The position numbers and the translations under genes were made by a program. DNA of 64,000 bases, from the NCBI GenBank assembly GCA_017979445.1, contig CM030706.1:25708281-25772280 (forward strand). The letters are read 5' to 3'. Under the pieces are notes generated by a model. It worked only from the letters and a program-made list of their open reading frames with translations. It was not told the DNA's origin and did not search any database. Shown piece after piece: positions 57,289 to 64,000 of this stretch (its first letter is position 1; each line of letters begins with the position of its first letter). Origin of the DNA: Akebia trifoliata. Its lineage: Eukaryota; Streptophyta; Magnoliopsida; Ranunculales; Lardizabalaceae.

Positions 57289-59000
57289 ATATGTTCACGT
57301 TCATTGCAATAGAGGAAAAAAGACTTGTATTCTCGGTCCAACAAGTGAGGACTTTCATCTTCTAAAAAACTAGATTCTTTTAGGTCCATTTGAGTTGAAA
57401 CATAAGTGATAAAAGCAGGGCTATCAAGATAAAGTAAGGACAAGTAGTAGGTTTCATATGAAATTAGGTTGAATGGTTCACCACCAGTGGCGAGAGCTTT
57501 TTTTGGGACAATCATTCCAATAAGAGGAAGTTTAGGTATTTTAGGTATTTTAGGATTGGCTGGATAAATGAGAAGGATTGGGGTCAAATGAGATATGGGT
57601 ATTGGACACCATGCTCAAGGTTTGAAGAGGTTGATACGTAGGTAAAGGATTGGTGGTAACATTTGGTTGTGCAGGGGAAGGGACACGTCAATGAGGTCTT
57701 GAACGAGATGACAAAGGATGACACAATGATCAATAAGGTGATCAGGATTTTAGTGAAACTCACAAAATAAGTTGGGATTTTAAGAAGCGGGAAGGCGGTT
57801 TGGTAAAGATCGACGTTGAAGAGGTGCAATGAGTTCTTTACTCAATAGTTTCTGAAAAACGATACTCAAAGACATCCCAAGATTAGTGAATTTTCTACAC
57901 GGCTGAGGTTGACTAGGATTAGTTTGGTTAATAGGCGGGATGGTAAAGTGGACGGGGTGTAGCAGATGTGTTGGCTAAATAGGCATGATTAGTACTAGAC
58001 TTGGGATTGGTGAATGACTTTTTGAACTTATTGTTAGAAGAATTGAAAAGGACCTCGGAAGCAAAAACATCTTCTAGTTGGCTACCCAGCTTGCAATAGA
58101 GATTCAAATGTAGGAAGGTACTGGGTGACTAGGTGTTGAGCATACCTTTGGGAGAGATTTTTCAAGATGATAGTTACTTATTCTTTTTCCGAGGGTCTAT
58201 CCCACATTTGTACAGCCTTTGCTCTCTAGCGATTGATGAAATCAATAAATGTTTCCTCGTTCTTTTGCTTGGTCGACTCTAAATCTCTTCGAAAAATTTT
58301 GATCTCGATAATATACTTGTATTGGTGCCAAATCAACTTTGACGTGTTCTTCCATGTCCCAATTACGGACAGATCTTGAGATATTAGCTCTCGTAGTGCT
58401 GATCCTGATAGGGTACGTTGGAACAGTAATGTCATATGTTCATCACTTAAACCCAAAGTACGCATATTAGTAACATATACTTTGAGGTGCATTCTTTCAT
58501 AGCCTAACCCATTGATTTTTCTATCTCTGGCATTACGAACATCTTAGGCAGATGGATCCTAGGGATTTGATTTAGGGTCTCGATGCCTGTTGCAATTTTA
58601 TCAATCCCTTTTATGTTTTTCAAGGCTGTTTCCAACTGAGTCATTCTGTTAGCTAGCATTGGATTTTCATTGAAGTGTTCTTAATTTCCATTGAGCTCAT
58701 AAACCTCTTCTAGATTCCTAACTGTGCTCTCTTCTGGTCCCTTGCCTCTTTAATCATCAAAGGGTTTCTTGTTGATTCAGAGATCTGTTCTAGTACTTCT
58801 ACCTTATTCTTTATGCTGTTTATATCCATTGCAAAGACTGCCAAGATCTTACGAATTTTCGGAAGTTCAAATTCAGAAGTCATTTCTGACAATTTACTTG
58901 GTGTTGATATCCGCCCTAACCGACCTGACTCATGACTCCAACTAGGTGGTGGACACTTAAGCTTAGGAACAATGATAACCTGAAACCCCATCAAAGATTA
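57289..59000 (-). pseudogene. Tat-B gag remnant
   Basis: Homologous to Tat1 gag throughout, on the minus strand. The frame at 58710-58994 has VPKLKCPPPSWSHESGRLGR and IRKILAVFAMDINSIKNKVE. The frame at 58226-58492 has YVTNMRTLGLSDEHMTLLFQ, FWHQ-like IWHQYKYIIEI, RRDLESTKQKN and ETFIDFINR. The frame at 57279-57587 has SFFLYCNEREHMT, the point where the solo LTR entered. Stops and frameshifts separate these frames. ORF1, which should precede gag, is missing. Confidence 0.85.
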
Positions 59001-60176
59001 ATTATTTGTTGTAGGCCTGAAAATAGATTTTAGCAATTAGAACTAAAGGTACCTCTTGATAGCATTTATTAAATTAACCCTTTAGACTCAAAGTCTCTAA
59101 TCGATGAAATGTTCCAAGCAAGAAATTGTATGAAGATGATTTTCCAATTGATCAAGAATCTTATGAACTTTCGAATCATAATTAAGGATTGTATAACTTT
59201 TAAAGAGTAAGATCCAGATTGTACTAATCGGTACATCCCTTAATATGATTTTTACTAATCCCGATCTTATTGATTATAAGATATTTAGTCTATTAAATTA
59301 AATTGGCCAACATAAAGTGAATGGGACTCTGTACCCATTTCAGTTTGGGTCAATTCGACCCAATGAATCTTAATATTCTACTTGAATTATTTCATCCACT
59401 ATTTTTAAGCCAATTAGTCCAATTTATCCACATCTTGATCCATAAGATCTGTTTACCAATTAAGCTAACTGGTTTAGCTTGACATTGATCAGTATGTTTA
59501 ATCTGTTACGTTTCTTGGGTTGGACCGATGTTACGGGTTCAATTTGATTAGTGTGGATCAGTCCACCCACTTATCTTTTCGTTAAATTAAGTAAAGCATC
59601 CCGGGAGCACTCTTGGTTGGTTTGAGTCGTGGTCTAGTGGGACCGCACCTAAGTTCAAAGTTCTAAGCTTACTATGTGATTGAGGCTAGATTAGGACAAA
59701 ACTTAGGTCATTTCAGCCCGAAACACCGATATACTATCCCAATTTTACTTGCTCAAGCAGTATGTGGTGCTCCGGTTTGATGTATCCGAAAGTATTATAC
59801 TGAAGTTGTAGCGTTCGCTATTAACCCCTATGTCCTTAAGGACCAGGTTAGCTTGGATTTGGCTATGGGGGTTTATAAGAAGATGTCATGATGCAGATAT
59901 GAGTATGTATGCTCGTAAGTGTATGCGAAGGGACAAAGTACGCCCGGGGCGTTTTCACGAATATCCAACCATATAAGCAACATACATCATCAAACTAATC
60001 AAAATGAATTCAATATTTGATTTCATCCAATCACAAAACCAATGAAAGAAAGGACAAAATCTAACCTAATCTAAGAGTCTCTTTAAGTTAATTGGGTCGA
60101 CTCGAACGAAAGTCCACCTAAGGATAGTTTTGGATCGGGTCAAGTTTGACCCTAAAATCCTAAGTGGAGTGGCCAC
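59001..60176 (-). mobile_element. Tat-B leader, ORF1 deleted
   Basis: Minus-strand leader homologous to Tat1's: AAATGGGTACAGAGTCCCAT (near 59325) corresponds to Tat1 27235, ATAGTAAGCTTAGA (near 59670) to Tat1 27055, and GGATACATCAAACC (near 59785) to Tat1 26975. Only about 300 bp separate the first of these from gag, against about 1.7 kb in Tat1, so the ORF1 gene is absent. The part next to the LTR (60100-60176) begins GTGGCCACTCCACTTAGG and would hold the PBS. Confidence 0.65.
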
Positions 60177-62147
60177 TGAAATTGCCTCGAACCTTTTTCA
60201 CTAAAAAGTTCAGAAGGATTCTGTGGACACGGGATTTTCAACATTTTTCAAACATCCCTCCACTTCGGGGTGTTTTGGAGTCGCCACCATTCAAATTCGA
60301 AAATGGGTGTGAATGGTCACCCGAAGTTGTATTTTTGAAAAACATGTCATTTTGACATTTTTTGTTGACTCTCGTAGGATAGGGTATATGGTCCAACATT
60401 GATTCAAGGTAAGGGGGTCCATTTATGGAGTAGGGAAGGTGTTAGGCACCCTACTCCATCCACGTGTTGTGGTAACCTCGGATTCGGTATTTTAACTCAA
60501 AAAGAAAAAAGAAAATAAAATAAATAATAATAATAAAAAAAAAACATTTGATGTGTGCCCTCAAGTGTGAGGGACTTTCGATATTGGTTCAAATCATTGA
60601 GGGCACCCTTATGAAGAAGGGGCCCTTTTGTGATTTAGACCATAGTGGTGTGTGCAAAAGTGTGGAGAAAGGGGAGAGTAGAGGAGGGAAGTTGAGGGGG
60701 GTGTTCTTGGTCCAAACCCACCTTGTTCCTTCCTTGACTTCCTTTGACCTTCTTTGACTTCTTCTTCCTTGCTTGATTTGTTTGAGAGAAGGTTGAGATT
60801 TGAGAGTGGTGTTGAGAGTAGAGTAGAGTAGAGAGTTGAGAGAGGGTTGAGTGTAATGAAGAGTAAAGTAGAGAGTTGTAGTGTTTTCAAGATTTTTTTT
60901 TTCAAATTTCATTAGGTGTGGTGAGGGGAGAATGGAGGGGTTTTTATAGAGGTTGGAGAGGTATTTTGAGGGTATAATGGGGTGAATGAAGAGAATAATG
61001 GATAATGGCATGGATTGAGAGGAGAGGGGTATGAAATTCAAGATGGAAATAAGGTAGTTTTGTAATGAGGAAATGGGTTATGTTTTAACCCAAATGGTTT
61101 GGATCTTACCCAAATCTATTTGGGTAGAGTGTTTGGTGGGGTGAGATGAGTGATGGTTGATGGGTGTAAGAGAGTTTGTTTTGAGAATGAGTGTAGAGAT
61201 GGTTGAAGAGGTATGGTGTTTGATTTGGAGAGATGAGTGGTGATTGTTTGATTTTTAGAGGATTGAAAGGATGATGACATGTGGCAAATGTTGGGATGAA
61301 GAGATTAGTTGATTGGTGATGGTGGTTGTGATTAGAGAGAAGAGTATGGGAGGTATGGGTTGAGGTGATTTTGTGGGAGTGTTTTAGGGAAGTGATGGAT
61401 AGATATGGGTTGTGATGTGGGTGGTTGATAGTGTTAGGAATGGGGAATAGGTTAGGTTAGGGTAGGGTCTGGGTTATGATGTTGGTGGTGCTGATATGAG
61501 AGGATGGGGAATAGGTTAGGTTAGGGTAGGGTATGGGTTATGATGTTGGTGGTTGATGATGAGAGGATGGGGAATAGGTTAGGTTAGGGTCGGGTTATGG
61601 GTTATGCTGTTGGTGGTTGATAATGAGAGGATGGGGACTCGGTTAGGTTCTGGTAGGGTTATGGGTTCGTTCTGGGTTGTTGCTGATGAGAGGATGGGGC
61701 CTCGGTTAGGTTTCGGGTCGGGTTATGGGTTTGAGTTGCTTCGATGCGGGCGGTGAAGGGATGCTGACATGTGTCATCTCTTGGTGCTTGGTTTGATGCG
61801 ATTGATCGGTTGGGTTGGGTTTGGGTAGTGGATTGGGCTTTGGGCTTTGGTAATGGCTTGGGTAGGGTTGTGGACTTAGCTAATGGATTGGGTAGGGTTG
61901 TGGGCTTGGATAGAATATGTTGAGTTGGGTTTACGTTGAATTGGGTGTAGGAAAATAGTTTGGGTTGATTTTAAGGCTATCTGAGAGTGGTGAGGTGTGC
62001 GGGTCCATGGGCTACGTAAATGGCCTCGAACATTTATTAATTGAAGCGTATTGGATTTCTTGTAGGTTTGGGCTTCAGGGCATATTCCAATTTTCGATTT
62101 TTGGGGGCATCTTACGTCGAGGGCCCGCTCAAATTCGGGTGTCTACA
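60177..62147 (-). mobile_element. Tat-type LTR (1971 bp) at the 5' side of Tat-B, different family
   Basis: Minus strand: TGTAGACACCCGAATTTGAG at 62147 to CGAGGCAATTTCA at 60177. It shares with other Tat LTRs only the short GGTGTTAGGCACC-type and GGTGGCGACTCC words near its end; the remainder differs from the 3' LTR at 46934-50280. Flanks (GCCAC on the left, GATTC on the right) are not a TSD. TATA (TCTATAAAAA) lies at 60941-60950. It cuts the neighbouring LTR at 62148. The minus frames at 60589-61041 are repeat-driven and not called as genes. Confidence 0.75.
61436..61745 (+). repeat. G-rich 62-bp minisatellite in the 5'-side Tat LTR
   Basis: About five copies of GAGAGGATGGGGAATAGGTT then AGGTTAGGGTAGGGT and ATGGGTTATGATGTTGGTGG, starting near 61436, 61498, 61563, 61624 and 61685, spaced 61-65 bp. 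The plus strand has many GGG and GGTTAGG-type runs; the last copies are more diverged. G-quadruplex formation is conceivable on this strand. Confidence 0.8.
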
Positions 62148-64000
62148 GATTCAATTGTTACATGGGGATTTTTTGAGAGATAGGAGTTGCCACCTAATTT
62201 AGGTCTAGGAGCCAAAAATAACTTCAAATAGATATGGGTTGATCCACAGATCAGAAAGATGGGTAAGGGGCCAGGTTACGAGTTTCGGAAGGTGTTAAAC
62301 ACAGAATCCGTCTGATCAAAATGATCGGTGTTAAGTATGATATAAAATTAGCCTATGATCAATGGGGAAGACTATGGTCCAATCATCATCATCAACTTAT
62401 ATCGAGTTTGCCAAACGAATCTTGTGACTAAGATCCTCCAATTATTAGATGATTTTCAAATTTCGCATAAAATAGAAAGATTTGAAAAAGCCTTAATTTC
62501 AGCCCCATGGTCCAAAATCAATTAAAAAAATCCACGTGAAATATTCTCCGAATCATCCAAAGTAGAAACTCATGAAAATCCTCTAAATAGAAAAATTATA
62601 AATGGAAAATTACTAAATTAAGACTTATGAAGTGTCTAAATCAGGAATTCAAAGCTTCCCAAATTAGAATTCGAAAAATATATGATAAGCCTCCAAATTA
62701 AAAGTTTACAAACTGAATTCTCCCAAAATAGAAAGTTTCCAAAAAAATCAAAATTTTGAATTAGGAGTTTCCAAATCCATGAACATAAACTTTCTAAATT
62801 TGAAAATTCAGAATCTTCTAGATTGGTAATTACTAAAATGTGAACTTTCCAAATTAGAAGTCTATAAATATATGTTTTCCCAAAATAAAAATCATGCAAT
62901 TTCCACATTACAAAGTTTCAAATATGAATTTTCAAATGAGATTATAAATAGTAGTTTTCAAATTAGGAAATTATGAATTTATGACGAATCACCAAATCGA
63001 AAATTAACAATGAAGAATCCATGCTTGTCAAATTGGAGTCTAACAAATATCAAAGCGCATAAAATTTTCAAATTTGAAGAAGAAATCCACATTCAACCAA
63101 TTCTCAAAATAACTAAAAAGGCATTCATTCATAACTATCGATCTTTCTAAAATAACTATCATTCAACGACTTGCATATTTATTAAGTCAAAAAGTGCACT
63201 AATCACATGAAATAACCTTAAAATAATGCGAAGAGCTTGAACATCATTATAAGTCATACCAATCCAATTTGAGCATTATGATTGTAAGATTTTCACATAA
63301 AAATCCCCTAATCCTATCAACATGCAAAAAAATAAATAAAACATAGGCAAACTACAAAAAAAAATCTTAAAATCCAATCGATATGCAAAAACAAGAAATA
63401 AATAAAATAAATATTCTCCTAACCTTATTAGTGTGCAAAAATAATAAAATAAAATTTGCATAAAAAATACACTCCTAATACTATCAATATGATAAAAAAC
63501 AATTACTAAAAAGTAAAACGATGCATCTCTCCTAAACACGACAAAATTATTACATAACATCATGAACAAAATAAATCTCTATTATAATAAACTCCATAAT
63601 TATCGTGATAAAAAAAATTAACATGGGATAAATATGTAAAAAATGTGTCGTGAAGAACAAAGAGAAAAAGAAGAACAAAGATGAAAAGTAAATATGTAAA
63701 AAAACAAATCCAAAAATGAACTTTACCTATAAGGAAAAATAGTGGGAGTCGATTCCGTTAGGTATAACCTAAAAGTTTGCAAGTATTCACAGTATGTTGC
63801 GAAAAGGATGATGGTGGAAAGTGAGGTGACTGCGTTGTGTATTGAAGAAAATGATGATTGGGAAAGATGATTGCAACAAGGGGTGCAACGGACTATGAGA
63901 AATATAAAATGCAGAGGGAGCTAGAGTCATTATGTTGTAGTGAGGTGAAAGTGATGGAGTGTAGCTGGTTAAATAGAGGGGGAAAAGAGGGTAGTAATGG
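62148..64000 (-). mobile_element. Tat LTR fragment, Tat-B 3'-LTR family, runs off the window
   Basis: Collinear with 46975-48840 of the Tat-B 3' LTR. Shared phrases include CAATCATCATCATCAACTTA, GCCAAACGAATCTT, CATGAAAATCCTCTAAATAG and GCAACAAGGGGTG, with scattered differences. Its last 40 or so bases (those matching 46934-46974) are replaced by the LTR ending at 62147. The U3 lies beyond base 64000. The frames in it are not coding. Confidence 0.85.

Noticed and set aside
60589..61041. 150-codon minus-strand frame in the 5'-side LTR
   Set aside because: Derived from purine/pyrimidine-biased repeats in an LTR; no family resemblance.

Overview
This is nuclear DNA of a flowering plant, AT-rich and dominated by retrotransposons. 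The evidence is GT-AG split genes of plant type (an NF-YC histone-fold subunit, fragments of a CCCH zinc-finger gene and a glucose-6-phosphate isomerase gene, a plant U-box pseudogene) together with plant-specific Ty3/gypsy lineages (Athila, Tat/Ogre, Tekay/Del), L1-type LINE debris and CACTA-type DNA transposon pieces. Only one apparently intact host gene is visible, the NF-YC gene on the minus strand (five coding exons between 16799 and 6133, 185 aa). I cannot name the species.

Left part, 1-21346, is gene-bearing. It opens with gene fragments that keep their exon-intron borders: one CCCH exon (23-85) and three PGI exons (323-1003). The PGI piece is bracketed by a perfect 20-bp direct repeat. 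A CACTA-type terminus with palindromic subterminal repeats lies at 2970-3541 and points back towards these fragments, so they may be cargo of a gene-capturing CACTA element. A long imperfect hairpin at 4466-4579 has a 21-nt near-perfect core. The NF-YC introns are swollen (intron 2 is 7.8 kb) with a foldback MITE, a LINE tail, a GC-richer possibly organellar patch, LTR-like debris and a hAT-like end. Upstream of NF-YC are AT-rich DNA, a LINE remnant (18903-19740), a 428-bp LTR with a PBS-like site (19864-20310), and a broken U-box E3 gene directly behind it (20365-21346).

Middle part, 21347-39781, holds two large elements separated by an assembly gap (26439-26538). On the minus strand is an Athila element with its 3' LTR, inserted into the U-box pseudogene. 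On the plus strand is a nearly full Tat/Ogre element, here called Tat1: leader, extra ORF1, gag, protease with G-patch, RT, two RNase H domains, integrase, a 3' untranslated region with an 18-copy 33-bp minisatellite, and a 1.65-kb 3' LTR. ORF1 is open, but gag and pol are broken by stops and frameshifts.

Right part, 39782-64000, is a nest. A split, degenerate Ptta/En/Spm-type transposase gene (40818-42345) is followed by a Tat LTR fragment carrying an Athila-family solo LTR (42870-44062, TSD TTAGG), then a Tekay/Del chromovirus pol remnant on the minus strand (44262-46933). Next comes a second Tat element, Tat-B (minus, 46934-62147). It has lost ORF1, protease, most of RT and both RNase H domains, and is itself split by a 4.07-kb solo LTR (53215-57283, TSD AAGTC). 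Tat-B's 5' and 3' LTRs are of different families. A further Tat LTR (62148 onward) runs off the window.

The nesting gives a relative order: Tat-B is older than the solo LTR inside it, the Tat LTR at 42380 is older than the Athila solo LTR inside it, and the U-box pseudogene is older than the Athila insertion.
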